From: Brevundimonas sp.
Lineage (GTDB): Bacteria > Pseudomonadota > Alphaproteobacteria > Caulobacterales > Caulobacteraceae
DNA length: 64,000 bases
Direction: 5' to 3'
Assembly (NCBI RefSeq): GCF_029946145.1
Contig: NZ_JAQSDY010000013.1
Span: forward strand, 124,001 to 188,000
The translations under genes and the position numbers were made by a program. The first letter of the stretch is position 1; every line of letters starts with the position of its first letter. This document shows positions 27,249 through 35,974 of the stretch, in pieces. The notes beneath the pieces are model-generated. The model worked only from the letters and a program-made list of their open reading frames with translations. It had not been told where the DNA came from and did no database searches.

Positions 27249-28709
27249 ATGACCACCAAGGCCGATCGTCCCGTGATCCTGTGGTTCCGTCAGGACCTGC
27301 GCCTGGCCGACAATCCGGCCCTGATGCACGCCGCCGAAACCGGACGGCCGATCATTCCCGTCTACATCCTCGACCAGGGCTCGCGCGTCTGCTCCATGGG
27401 TGCGGCTTCCTTGTGGTGGCTGGACAAGTCCCTGCGCGCCCTCGACGCCACCCTGCGGGCGCGCGGATCGCGCCTCATCCTGCGCCGCGGCGACAGCGAG
27501 GCTGAACTGCACCGCCTGATCGGCGAAACCGGCGCCGACGCCGTCTTCATGAACCGCCTGTTCGAGCCCGACGCCTTCGCCCGCGACGCCGACATCGCCC
27601 ACGCGCTTCAGGCTGAGCGCGTCGACTGCAAGGGCTACAACGCCGCCCTGCTGCACCGTCCGGGCGGCGTACTGAACGGCGCCGGCCAGCCGTACAAGGT
27701 CTTCACCCCCTTCATGAAGGCCCTGCTGGCTACGGCCTCGGCCCCGCCGCCCACGACCGGCCCGCGCATCGTCGCGACGCCCGCCGACATCGCCTCTGAC
27801 GACCTCGACGCCTGGGGCTTGCATCCGACCCGTCCCGACTGGTCCGGCGGCTTCGACTGGACCCCGGGCGAGGCCGGGGCCTCCGCCGCCCTCTCCGCCT
27901 TCGTCGCCGGGGGTCTGAAATCCTACTCCGTCGGCCGCGACCGGCCAGCCGAGCCGGCCACCAGCCGACTGTCCCCCCATCTGCATTTCGGCGAGATCAG
28001 CCCATGGCGCGCCATCCAGGCCGCCCGCGAGGCCGCCGCCGACGGTCGGGTCCCCGCCGCCGAAGCGGAAAAATTCGTCGCGGAGATCGGCTGGCGCGAA
28101 TTCTCCGCCCATCTGCTGCACGCCTTCCCGCGGATGACCGACACGGCCTTCCGTCCCGAGTACGACGCCATGCCCTGGCGTGACGACGCCGCCGCCCTGA
28201 CGGCGTGGAAGCGGGGCCGGACCGGCTATCCCGTCGTCGACGCGGGCATGCGCCAGCTCTGGACGACCGGTTTCATGCACAACCGGGTGCGCATGATCGT
28301 CGCCTCCTTCCTGATCAAACACCTGCTGATCGACTGGCGGGAGGGCGAGCGGTGGTTCCGGGACACCCTTGTCGACGCCGACCTCGCCTCCAATGTTCAG
28401 AATTGGCAATGGGTCGCTGGATCCGGAGCGGATGCTTCACCGTACTTCCGAATCTTCAATCCAGTCATTCAGGGGCAGAAATTCGATGCAGACGGCCGAT
28501 ACGTCCGACGGTGGGTTCCGGAACTCAGCCGCCTGCCCGACCGCTGGCTTCACGCGCCGTGGACGGCGCCCGCCGACATCCTCGCGGCCGCCAACCTCCG
28601 CCTGGGGCGCGACTACCCCGCTCCTGTCGTCGATCATGCCGAGGCCCGCCAGCGCGCGCTGGACGCCCTCAAATCCGTCGTCGCCGGCCGCGGGGCCGAA
28701 GGGGATTGA
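27249..28709 (+). CDS. phrB: deoxyribodipyrimidine photolyase (class I)
   Basis: Blue-light flavoenzyme that reverses cyclobutane pyrimidine dimers; 486 residues. The antenna-binding N-terminus (VILWFRQDLRLADNPALMHA) precedes the FAD/catalytic domain with SRLSPHLHFGEISP, EIGWREFSAHLLHAFP, TGYPVVDAGMRQLWTTGFMHNRVRMIVASF and NVQNWQWVAGSGADASPYFR. These fit class I CPD photolyases rather than cryptochromes. GGAG lies upstream of ATG 27249. Positions ~28385-28500, encoding the conserved FAD/DNA-contact block, use unusually A/T-ending codons. Followed 33 bp later by cfa, possibly co-transcribed. Confidence 0.95.
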   Translation: MTTKADRPVILWFRQDLRLADNPALMHAAETGRPIIPVYILDQGSRVCSMGAASLWWLDKSLRALDATLRARGSRLILRRGDSEAELHRLIGETGADAVFMNRLFEPDAFARDADIAHALQAERVDCKGYNAALLHRPGGVLNGAGQPYKVFTPFMKALLATASAPPPTTGPRIVATPADIASDDLDAWGLHPTRPDWSGGFDWTPGEAGASAALSAFVAGGLKSYSVGRDRPAEPATSRLSPHLHFGEISPWRAIQAAREAAADGRVPAAEAEKFVAEIGWREFSAHLLHAFPRMTDTAFRPEYDAMPWRDDAAALTAWKRGRTGYPVVDAGMRQLWTTGFMHNRVRMIVASFLIKHLLIDWREGERWFRDTLVDADLASNVQNWQWVAGSGADASPYFRIFNPVIQGQKFDADGRYVRRWVPELSRLPDRWLHAPWTAPADILAAANLRLGRDYPAPVVDHAEARQRALDALKSVVAGRGAEGD

Positions 28710-28742
28710 CGGCCATCCGTCGTCCATCGGAGACTTCCGGTC

Positions 28743-29963
28743 ATGACGTCGGTCACCGCCGAGCGGCATGAGGCAGGCGCCCGCACCCCCGGCGGGTTCT
28801 CATTCCTGCTGCGCCTTCTGGCCGCCAACTGGACCTTCGGCCGCCTGACTGTCCTCCTGCCCAATGGCGAGGTGCATCAACTGGAAGGGTCGCAGCCGGG
28901 CCCGTCGGCCGTCTTCGACATCAAGGACTATCGCTTCGCCCGCCGCGTCCTGGCGTCCGGCGATATCGGCTTCGCGGAAGGCTACATGGCCGGCGAGTGG
29001 GAAAGCCCGCACCTCGCCGGCCTTCTGGAATCCTTCGCCCACAACTACGAGCACATCCGACGCCTGGTCGACGGCCATGCGGTGATGAAGGCGGTCCACT
29101 GGGTTTCCCACCGCATGAACCGCAACAGCCGCGAAGGCTCGCGCAAGAACATCCACGCCCACTACGACCTCGGGAACGCCTTCTACGCCTCGTGGCTGGA
29201 CCGCTCGATGACCTATTCCTCGGCCCGGTTCACCCGGGGAGACATGGTTCTGGAGGCCGCCCAGCATGAGAAATACGCCTCCCTCGCCCGGCTGATGGAC
29301 CTGCAATCCGGTCAGTCGGTGCTCGAGATCGGCTGCGGCTGGGGCGGGTTTGCCGAGTTCGCGGCGAAGGAGGCTGGCGCCCGCGTCACCGCCGTCACCA
29401 TCTCGCAGGAGCAGTTCGACTTCTCCCGTCAGCGCATGTTCAACGCCGGCCTGTCCGACCGCGTCGACATCCGCATGGCCGACTATCGCGACGTCGAGGG
29501 GACCTTCGACCGCGTCGCCTCGATCGAGATGTTCGAGGCTGTCGGCCAGGAATACTGGCCGGCCTATTTCGGCAAGATCCACGATGTGCTGAAGCCCGGC
29601 GGCAAGGCGGGCCTGCAGATCATCACCATCGATGACGCCCTGTTCGCCGGCTACAACAAGCGCACTGACTTCATCCAGAAATACATCTTCCCCGGCGGGA
29701 TGCTCCCGTCGGAGACGTCGCTGAAACCCGTCATCGACCGTGCGGGGCTTGAGTGGCGGGCCATAGAGCGGTTCGGTCAGGACTATGCCGAGACGCTCAG
29801 GCTCTGGGACGAGCGCTTCCAGGCCGCCTGGGGCGACATCCGCCGCATGGGCGGGTTCGACGACCGGTTCCGGCGGCTGTGGCGCTTCTATCTCGCCTAT
29901 TGCGAGGCCGGCTTCCGTTCAGCCCGGACCGACGTGATACAGCTGGTCCTCGCGCGCGACTGA
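28743..29963 (+). CDS. cfa: cyclopropane-fatty-acyl-phospholipid synthase family methyltransferase
   Basis: A SAM-dependent methyltransferase adding a methylene bridge to unsaturated acyl chains of membrane phospholipids; 406 residues. Family motifs: NIHAHYDLGNAFYASWLDRSMTYSSARF, the SAM site VLEIGCGWGGFAEFA, VTAVTISQEQFDF, FEAVGQEYWPAYF and the YIFPGGMLPS segment. The N-terminal ~100 residues (FGRLTVLLPNGEVHQLEG, VLASGDIGFAEGYMAGEWESP) are the usual lipid-binding part. Same strand and close to phrB and the sulfurtransferase gene; stress-related membrane remodelling is the likely role. Confidence 0.95.
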   Translation: MTSVTAERHEAGARTPGGFSFLLRLLAANWTFGRLTVLLPNGEVHQLEGSQPGPSAVFDIKDYRFARRVLASGDIGFAEGYMAGEWESPHLAGLLESFAHNYEHIRRLVDGHAVMKAVHWVSHRMNRNSREGSRKNIHAHYDLGNAFYASWLDRSMTYSSARFTRGDMVLEAAQHEKYASLARLMDLQSGQSVLEIGCGWGGFAEFAAKEAGARVTAVTISQEQFDFSRQRMFNAGLSDRVDIRMADYRDVEGTFDRVASIEMFEAVGQEYWPAYFGKIHDVLKPGGKAGLQIITIDDALFAGYNKRTDFIQKYIFPGGMLPSETSLKPVIDRAGLEWRAIERFGQDYAETLRLWDERFQAAWGDIRRMGGFDDRFRRLWRFYLAYCEAGFRSARTDVIQLVLARD

Positions 29964-29983
29964 TCGCGGCGCCGGACCCCGAC

Positions 29984-30820
29984 ATGACCGCTCCCTCGCC
30001 CCTGATCCCAACCGAAGAGCTGGCGGCGTCTCTGAACGATCCCGGCCTGCGCATCCTTGACGCCAGCTGGCATCTGGATGGGCGCGACGGACGGCCGGAT
30101 TTCGAGGCGGCGCGCCTGCCGGGCGCGGTCTTCTTCGATCTGGACGCCAGTTCAGATCCGGACAGCCACTTGCCGCACATGCTGCCCACACCCGCCGTCT
30201 TCGCCGCGCGCATGGGGAGCCTCGGGATTTCGGAACGGGACGCGATCGTCGTCTACGACACGGTCGGCATCCGCTCCTCCGCCCGGGCCTGGTGGATGTT
30301 CCGCGTCATGGGCGCGGCGAACGTCCGTGTACTGGATGGCGGCCTGCCGAAATGGGTGGCGGAAGGGCGTCCGGTGGAGAGTGGGCCGTCCGCCGCACCG
30401 GTCCCCGCCGTCTTCTCTCCGCGCCATGACGCCGACGCCGTCGCCGAACTCTCTGACATTCGCACAGCGTTGGAGGCGGAAGTTCAGGTGTTGGACGCCC
30501 GGTCGGCCGGTCGCTTCCAGGGCCGTGAGCCCGAACCCCGCGCGGGTCTGCGCTCCGGCCACATGCCCGGCGCGCTGAACCTGCCCTTCCCGGCCTTGCT
30601 CGAGGTCGACGGGACGATGAAGCGGGGAACGGCCCTGGAACAGGCCTTCCGCGACGCCGGGGTCGATCCGGACCGTCCGGTCGTGACCACCTGCGGCTCG
30701 GGCGTCACCGCCGCCATCCTCAGCCTCGGACTCGCCGAGCTGGGCAGGCCGTCCCGCCTCTATGACGGCAGCTGGGCAGAATGGGGCGGCCGACCCGACA
30801 CGCCGGTTGGGACCGGCTGA
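29984..30820 (+). CDS. sseA: 3-mercaptopyruvate sulfurtransferase-type tandem rhodanese
   Basis: A 278-residue protein of two rhodanese domains. The N-terminal inactive domain has LRILDASWHLD and ARLPGAVFFDLDASSD. The linker and active domain carry VQVLDARSAGRFQGREPEPR and the active-site loop CGSGVTA (residues near 227) with nucleophilic cysteine. The CG(S/T)GVTA loop favours mercaptopyruvate over thiosulfate as donor, by family precedent. ATG 29984 lies 20 bp after cfa; longer frames are shadows. Role: sulfur transfer, cysteine catabolism or cyanide detoxification. Confidence 0.92.
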   Translation: MTAPSPLIPTEELAASLNDPGLRILDASWHLDGRDGRPDFEAARLPGAVFFDLDASSDPDSHLPHMLPTPAVFAARMGSLGISERDAIVVYDTVGIRSSARAWWMFRVMGAANVRVLDGGLPKWVAEGRPVESGPSAAPVPAVFSPRHDADAVAELSDIRTALEAEVQVLDARSAGRFQGREPEPRAGLRSGHMPGALNLPFPALLEVDGTMKRGTALEQAFRDAGVDPDRPVVTTCGSGVTAAILSLGLAELGRPSRLYDGSWAEWGGRPDTPVGTG

Positions 30821-30838
30821 GACGCATTTATCTCCGCT

Positions 30839-30945
30839 CATCCCGGCGAATGCCGGCGCCCGGATGGAAGTCACGCGCGATCACCTTGTGCCCGGCTTGC
30901 TTGTCTCGGTGATCGAGTTTGCGAACCGGGCCCCGGCATTCGCCG
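30839..30945. repeat. REP-like inverted-repeat element, 107 bp
   Basis: The left arm at 30843-30863 (CGGCGAATGCCGGCGCCCGG region) is the near-perfect inverse complement of the right arm at 30926-30945; 19 of 20 positions pair. The ~60-bp centre has no ORF. It lies between two convergent genes. Confidence 0.7.
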
Positions 30946-30962
30946 TGTGGGCGGGAAGATAC

Positions 30963-32273
30963 CTAGACCGGCGGCGCGACCGGCTCGGGTCCCGCCACAT
31001 CGGCCGGCACGTCAACCTCGCCGCGTGACACCACCGTCGCCGCGACCAGATCACCCGTGACGTTCAGCGTGGTCCGGCACATGTCCAGGAAGCGATCGAC
31101 GCCCAGGATCAGGCCGATGCCCTCCGCCGGCACCCCGACCATGGTCAGGATCAGGGCGATGACCGGCAGCGATCCGGCCGGCACGCCGGCCGTGCCGATG
31201 CCGCCCAGGATGCAGACCAGCATCACCACCAGCTGCTGCTGCAGGTTCAGGTCGACGCCGAAGAACTGGGCCAGGAACAGAACCGTCACGCCCTCGAACA
31301 GGGCCGTGCCGTTCTGGTTCGCCGTCGCCCCGACCGTCAGCACGAAGCGCGAGATGCGGCGCGGCAGCTTCAGCTTCTCTTCCGCCGCCTTGATGGCGAT
31401 CGGCAGGGTCGCGTTGGACGAGGCGGTCGAGAAGGCCACCACGAACGGCTCGCGCACCCCGTTGGCGAATTTCAGCGGGTTCATGCCGCCGAAGATCCAG
31501 ACCAGCAGCGGATAGACGATGAACATGTGGATCGCCATCGCCCCGACCGCGACGCCGGCATAGGCTCCCAGCCGCACCAGCAGATCCCAGCCGAACACCG
31601 CCGACAGGTTGAACATCAGGGCCGCGATGGCGACGGGCGCCAGTTTGATGACGAGATTGATCAGCTTCATCATCACTTCCAGCAGCCCCTGCAGGACGTT
31701 CTGAAGCGCGTCGGTGGCCGGGCTCTTCGCCATCACCATGCCGATGCCGAAGATCAGGGCGAAGATCATCACCGGCAGGATCTGGTTGTCAGCCGCCGCC
31801 GTGAAGACGTTGGACGGGATCATGTCGAGGAAGAACTGGCCCGCCTCGATGCTCTTGGGCGCATTGCCGACGATGGCCGAGGCTCCCTGGGCGCCCTGGG
31901 CCAGCAGTTGCTGGGCCAGCACCGGATCGACCCCGTCGCCGGGGCGGAAGTAGTTGACCATGCCCAGGCCGATGCCCACGGCGATGGCCGAGACCACGAC
32001 GGTGAACACCAGGGTCTTGAAGCCGACCCGGCCCAGCGACTTGAGATCGCCCATCTCGGCCACCCCGACCGCCAGGGCCGCGAACAGCAGCGGCAGGACC
32101 AGCATGAACAGCAGGCGCAGGAATATCTGGCCGACGGCCTGGATGATCGACATCACCTCCGGGATCACCGTCTGGCCCGTCAGATTGACGTACAGCCCGC
32201 CCCCCAGGCCGGCCGCGAAGCCCAGCAGCATCCACAGGTAGAGCGGCACGCCGCCCTTTTTCGTCGTTTCCAT
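30963..32273 (-). CDS. dicarboxylate/amino acid:cation symporter (DAACS family)
   Basis: A 436-residue secondary transporter of the GltP/DctA fold. Hydrophobic helices run through the protein, starting VPLYLWMLLGFAAGLGGGLYV. The re-entrant loop motif FSTASSNATLPIAI and the substrate-binding helix GATANQNGTALFEGV are clear, as is HP2 (GIGTAGVPAGSLPVIALIL). These match sodium- or proton-coupled uptake of glutamate, aspartate or C4-dicarboxylates; the substrate cannot be fixed by eye. It lies just upstream (same strand) of the end of the binding-protein gene by 28 bp, so transcription with that gene is possible. Confidence 0.93.
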   Translation of the reverse strand: METTKKGGVPLYLWMLLGFAAGLGGGLYVNLTGQTVIPEVMSIIQAVGQIFLRLLFMLVLPLLFAALAVGVAEMGDLKSLGRVGFKTLVFTVVVSAIAVGIGLGMVNYFRPGDGVDPVLAQQLLAQGAQGASAIVGNAPKSIEAGQFFLDMIPSNVFTAAADNQILPVMIFALIFGIGMVMAKSPATDALQNVLQGLLEVMMKLINLVIKLAPVAIAALMFNLSAVFGWDLLVRLGAYAGVAVGAMAIHMFIVYPLLVWIFGGMNPLKFANGVREPFVVAFSTASSNATLPIAIKAAEEKLKLPRRISRFVLTVGATANQNGTALFEGVTVLFLAQFFGVDLNLQQQLVVMLVCILGGIGTAGVPAGSLPVIALILTMVGVPAEGIGLILGVDRFLDMCRTTLNVTGDLVAATVVSRGEVDVPADVAGPEPVAPPV

Positions 32274-32301
32274 GCGTCCCCCCGGCCCTCGGCCGATGTC
32301 G

Positions 32302-33417
32302 TTATCTGATGGGCAGGGCGTAGATCAGGCCGCCCGGCGTTGCATTCCATTGTGCGTTAAGCCCGCGCGTCAGGTCGAGCGATGAATCCCCGCCGACATT
32401 CCGCGCGAAGATTTCTCCATAATTTCCACCGGCTTCGATCGCCGACTTCGCCCAGTCCCGGCGCAATCCCATCATGGCCCCGAAGTCGCCCTCGACGCCC
32501 AGAAGGCGCCGGACCTGGGGATCGCGCGAATCCTCCGCCTGCTGATCGACATTGTCCTGGGTCACCCCCAGTTCCTCGGCCAGGATCACCGCGTTCAGGG
32601 TCCAGCGCACGATCGATGTCCAGGCGTCGTCTCCCTGTTTGACCGCCGGCCCCAGCGGCTCCTTGGAGATGACGTCGGGCAGGACGGCGTGCTGTTCCGG
32701 ATTCGACAAGGTGGTGCGGGCCGCCGCCAGGGCCGAGATGTCCGCGCTGAAGGCGTCGCAGTCCTCGCGCCCGTAGGCCGCGCGCGCCGCCTCCTCATTG
32801 GCGGTGACCACGGGGGTGTATTCCAGTCCTCGCGACCGGAACCAGTCAGCGACATTCAGCTCCGAGGTCGAGCCGCGCTGCACGCAGATTCGCGCGCCGT
32901 TCAGCTCCGTGGCGCTGGCCAGGTCCAGCGACCGGCGCACCAGGAAGCCCTGGCCGTCATAATAGTTGATCCCGGCGAAGCGGACGCCCTCCCGGGCTTC
33001 CCGCGACAGGGTCCACGAGGTCGAGCGCCACAGCACGTCGACCCGCCCGCTGCGCAGCGCCTCGAACCTCTGGCTGCTGACGAGCGGCACGAAACGCACC
33101 GCGTCCGCATCGCCCAGAACCGCCGCCGCCAGGGCGCGGCAGAAGTCCGCGTCGAATCCGCGCCACTGGCCGCGGTTGTCCGTAAAGGCGAAGCCGACCA
33201 GTCCCTCATGCACGCCGCAGTTCAACCGGCCGCGCCGCTTGATCGCGGCCAGGGTCGGACTGGCGAAGGCAGGAGCGGCGACGTCGGTCCGGGCGCCGAC
33301 GTCCTCGCCCGCGTCCTTGTCGGCCTGACGGTCGCCTCGCCCGCAAGCGGCCAGCGTCAGGAGCGCCGCCACGATTGCAGCGGTCGCCGTCCAGCCTCCT
33401 GCCAAACCTGCCCTCAT
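32302..33417 (-). CDS. amino-acid ABC transporter substrate-binding lipoprotein (orphan)
   Basis: A 371-residue periplasmic binding protein (SBP_bac_3 type). The N-terminus has a hydrophobic core and lipobox LAAC (TAAIVAALLTLAACG), so it is probably a lipoprotein. Ligand-fold features: LNCGVHEGLVGFAFTDNRGQWRGFDADFCRALAAAV, FEALRSGRVDVLWRSTSWTLSRE and RICVQRGSTSELNVADWF. The family ends NYGEIFARN and RGLNAQWNATPGGLIYA match AapJ-like general amino-acid binding proteins. ATG 33417 with GAGG upstream was preferred to a TTG at 33489. No permease or ATPase gene is near. The two C-terminal motifs use atypical A/T-ending codons. Confidence 0.88.
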   Translation of the reverse strand: MRAGLAGGWTATAAIVAALLTLAACGRGDRQADKDAGEDVGARTDVAAPAFASPTLAAIKRRGRLNCGVHEGLVGFAFTDNRGQWRGFDADFCRALAAAVLGDADAVRFVPLVSSQRFEALRSGRVDVLWRSTSWTLSREAREGVRFAGINYYDGQGFLVRRSLDLASATELNGARICVQRGSTSELNVADWFRSRGLEYTPVVTANEEAARAAYGREDCDAFSADISALAAARTTLSNPEQHAVLPDVISKEPLGPAVKQGDDAWTSIVRWTLNAVILAEELGVTQDNVDQQAEDSRDPQVRRLLGVEGDFGAMMGLRRDWAKSAIEAGGNYGEIFARNVGGDSSLDLTRGLNAQWNATPGGLIYALPIR

Positions 33418-33506
33418 TAAGCCTCGCCGAAGCCGTGTCAGACCTTGCGCCCCGCCTCGCTTTAGAGGCTTTTGCAGACCGAACCGCAAGCCTTCCCACG
33501 GCCCGA

Positions 33507-34679
33507 ATGTCCGACCGCAGCGACCGCACCCGCCTTATCGCCTCCGCCACCCGGCGCGGCCGTGGCCGCCGCGCGGTTGCTCCGCCGGTAGAGCGGGCCT
33601 CCACCCTGCTGAATGATGCGCCGGCGGACATGCGCGACGGAACGCTCGGCCCCGTCTACGGCATCGAGGACCTGACCGCGGCCCGCGAACTGCGCGCCGC
33701 CCTCGCCGATCTGGAGGGCGCCACCGACGCCTTCCTCGTCCCCTCCGGCCTCGCCGCCGTCACCGTGCCCCTGACCGCGTTGGCGCGCCCCGGCGACGAG
33801 GTCGTGACCACCGACGCTCTCTACGGCCCCAGCCGCCGCTTTCTGACGCGGCACATGAAGGCCCGCGGCGTGACGACCGCCTTCCATGCTGCGGACGCCC
33901 GGACCGACGACATCCTCGCCTGCCTGACCGACCGGACCCGCGTCCTGCTGATCGAATCGCCCGCCTCCCTGACATTCGAGATGCTGGATGTGCCCGCCCT
34001 CGCCGCCGCCTGCCGCGCGCGGGGCGTCCGCACCGTCATGGACAACACCTGGGCGGCCGGCCTCGCCTTTCGCCCCCTCGCCCACGGCGTCGACGTCAGC
34101 GTCCAGGCCGTGACCAAATACGTCGGCGGCCATTCCGACCTGCTGATGGGCTCCATCGCCGTCGCCGGGCCCGAAGTCGGCCGCGCCATCGCTGAAACCA
34201 TCGAGGACCTCGGCTGGCGGGTCTCCCCCGATGACGCCTGGCTGGCCCTGCGCGGCATCCGCACCCTGCCCCTGCGCTATGAGGAACAGGCCCGCTCGGC
34301 AAAGACCGTCGCGACCTGGCTGCAGGCCCGCCCCGAGGTCGCCCGCATCCTATACCCCGCCCTGCCCGGCTCGGTCGGCCACGACCTCTGGCGCCGCGAC
34401 TATACCGGCGCCGCCTCCCTGTTCGGCGTCGTCATGCACGGCGGCGACGAAGCCGCCGCCCACGCCCTGATGTCGGCGCTCGAGCTGTTCGGCCTCGGCT
34501 ATTCCTGGGGCGGGTTCGAAAGCCTGATCACTCACGAGACCGGCCAACTCGCCTTCCGCAACCACCCGCCCATACTTCAGGGCGAGCTGCTGCGCCTCCA
34601 CATCGGCCTGGAATCGCCCGCCGACCTTCTCGCCGACCTTGAGATCGGTCTCGCCGCCTGGCGGGCCGCTATCCGCTGA
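33507..34679 (+). CDS. metC: cystathionine beta-lyase
   Basis: PLP enzyme that cleaves cystathionine to homocysteine in methionine synthesis; 390 residues. Seen: YGIEDLTAARELRAALADLEG, the FLVPSGLAAVTVPL loop, MDNTWAAGLAFRPLAHGVDVSVQAVTKYVGGHSDLLMGS with the Schiff-base lysine in TKYVGGHSD, and FGLGYSWGGFESL. The last motif is shared by the cystathionine beta-lyase group (Arg before 'NHPP'). Cystathionine gamma-synthase is the main alternative. ATG 33507 was chosen; the upstream in-frame extension to 33375 runs antisense through the divergent binding-protein gene. The 3' end overlaps the next gene by 11 bp, convergent. Confidence 0.92.
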   Translation: MSDRSDRTRLIASATRRGRGRRAVAPPVERASTLLNDAPADMRDGTLGPVYGIEDLTAARELRAALADLEGATDAFLVPSGLAAVTVPLTALARPGDEVVTTDALYGPSRRFLTRHMKARGVTTAFHAADARTDDILACLTDRTRVLLIESPASLTFEMLDVPALAAACRARGVRTVMDNTWAAGLAFRPLAHGVDVSVQAVTKYVGGHSDLLMGSIAVAGPEVGRAIAETIEDLGWRVSPDDAWLALRGIRTLPLRYEEQARSAKTVATWLQARPEVARILYPALPGSVGHDLWRRDYTGAASLFGVVMHGGDEAAAHALMSALELFGLGYSWGGFESLITHETGQLAFRNHPPILQGELLRLHIGLESPADLLADLEIGLAAWRAAIR

Positions 34680-35136
34680 CCTTCGCCCGCGCCGCCTTCA
34701 GCTTCGCACGCAGCGCATCCGCGGCCTTCGCCTGATGTCCCGCCAGAACCGCCGCCTCCCGCTCCAGCCCGGCCCGCCGCGCCTCCAGCGTCTGCGTCTC
34801 CTGCGCCTGCTCGGCGTCCAGTTTCGCCAGTTCGGCCTCCAGCGCCTCGATCCGGGCCAGGTCCTTCGCGCCGGGACCTCGCTTCTTCATCGCCCTGGGA
34901 GCCTTCGTCTTCTCCACCTTGCCGATATCGACCGACAGTCCGCGTTCGATCAGCTCGCCCGGCGCCTTCAGCGCGGCGGCCTTGTCCGGCCCCTCCGCCG
35001 CCTCAACCGCCGAGCCGTCCTTGAACAGGTCCCGCTTCACGCCCCAGGCTTCCAGCGCCTTCGCCCGCGACGTCGCCGCCACGGTCCAGGAGTGGAAGCC
35101 GTCAGAGTACGAAAAGACTTTCAAGGCACGCGCCAT
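34669..35136 (-). CDS. hypothetical coiled-coil protein
   Basis: A 155-residue protein of unknown function. The N-terminal ~45 residues (ALKVFSYSDGFHSWTVAATSRAKALEAWGV) form a compact start that resembles small DNA/RNA-binding or cell-wall-related folds only vaguely. The rest is charged, Ala/Lys/Glu-rich and likely coiled coil (about residues 80-150: EALEAELAKLDAEQAQETQTL). Coding periodicity is good and an in-frame stop overlaps metC by 11 bp. It sits 30 bp downstream of the exonuclease III gene on the same strand and may be its co-transcript. I do not recognise the family beyond repeated occurrence next to xth in related bacteria, which is an impression and not checked. Confidence 0.7.
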   Translation of the reverse strand: MARALKVFSYSDGFHSWTVAATSRAKALEAWGVKRDLFKDGSAVEAAEGPDKAAALKAPGELIERGLSVDIGKVEKTKAPRAMKKRGPGAKDLARIEALEAELAKLDAEQAQETQTLEARRAGLEREAAVLAGHQAKAADALRAKLKAARAKVSG

Positions 35137-35166
35137 GATCCCTGAACGGCCACGCTCCGTCCCGGT

Positions 35167-35937
35167 TCAGTCCAGCACGATCCACGTCGGCGCATGGTCG
35201 CTGGCCCGCTCGCGCCCGCGCACCACGCGGTCCACCCCGGCGTCGCTCAACCGTCCCGCCGCCGACGGGCTCAGCAGCAGATGGTCGATCCGCAGACCCG
35301 CATCCCGCTCCCACGCCTGCCGGAAATATTGCCAGAAGGTCCACGGCGGCGGATCGTGCGGAAACCGCTCTCTCAAGGCGTCGGTCCACCCGTGATCCAG
35401 CAGCCGCGCATACGCCGCCCTGCTTTCGGGCTGCAGCAGCGCGTCCTTCTTCCACGAACGGCTGTTGTAGATGTCCGCCTCGGTCGGCACGACGTTATAG
35501 TCCCCCGCCAGCACCACCGGCGCCCCGCTGGCCAGCAGCCCCTCGGCATGGGCGATCAGCCGCTCGAACCAGGCCAGCTTGTAGTCGAATTTCGGCCCCG
35601 GCCGGGGGTTGCCGTTGGGCAGATACAGGGACGCGACCAGAATCCCGTCCACCGCCGCCTCGATATAGCGGCTCTGCGCATCCGCCTCGTCGCCGGGCAG
35701 CCCGCGCCGCGTCACCACCGGCTCGACCCGCGACAGGATCGCCACCCCGTTCCAGCGGTGCTCCCCCTTCCATACGGCATGATAGCCGGCGTCGCGGATA
35801 GCCGCCTCCGGGAACTGTGCATCGGTCGCCTTCAGCTCCTGCAGGCAGGCTACATCCGGCCGCGCCTCCTCCAGCCATGCCAGCAGGTTCGGCAGCCGCG
35901 TGTTGACGCCGTTGATGTTGAAGGTCGCGATCCGCAT
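35167..35937 (-). CDS. xthA: exodeoxyribonuclease III
   Basis: AP endonuclease/3'-5' exonuclease of base-excision repair; 256 residues. The endonuclease/exonuclease/phosphatase fold is clear: IATFNINGVNTRLPNLLAWLEE, the metal ligand in CLQELKATDAQFP, GDYNVVPTEADIYN, and the C-terminal RIDHLLLS and SDHAPTWIVL with the catalytic His. Length and motifs fit XthA rather than ExoA-like sphingomyelinases. The gene ends 31 bp before the hypothetical coiled-coil gene; tRNA-Arg lies 38 bp beyond its start. Confidence 0.95.
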   Translation of the reverse strand: MRIATFNINGVNTRLPNLLAWLEEARPDVACLQELKATDAQFPEAAIRDAGYHAVWKGEHRWNGVAILSRVEPVVTRRGLPGDEADAQSRYIEAAVDGILVASLYLPNGNPRPGPKFDYKLAWFERLIAHAEGLLASGAPVVLAGDYNVVPTEADIYNSRSWKKDALLQPESRAAYARLLDHGWTDALRERFPHDPPPWTFWQYFRQAWERDAGLRIDHLLLSPSAAGRLSDAGVDRVVRGRERASDHAPTWIVLD

Positions 35938-35974
35938 CGCCCCTCAATGCGCGGGCGTCGGCGCGGTTCAGGAG

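Noticed and set aside
33375..33506. N-terminal extension of metC
   Set aside because: The extension runs antisense through the start of the divergent lipoprotein gene, and ATG 33507 begins the conserved sequence.
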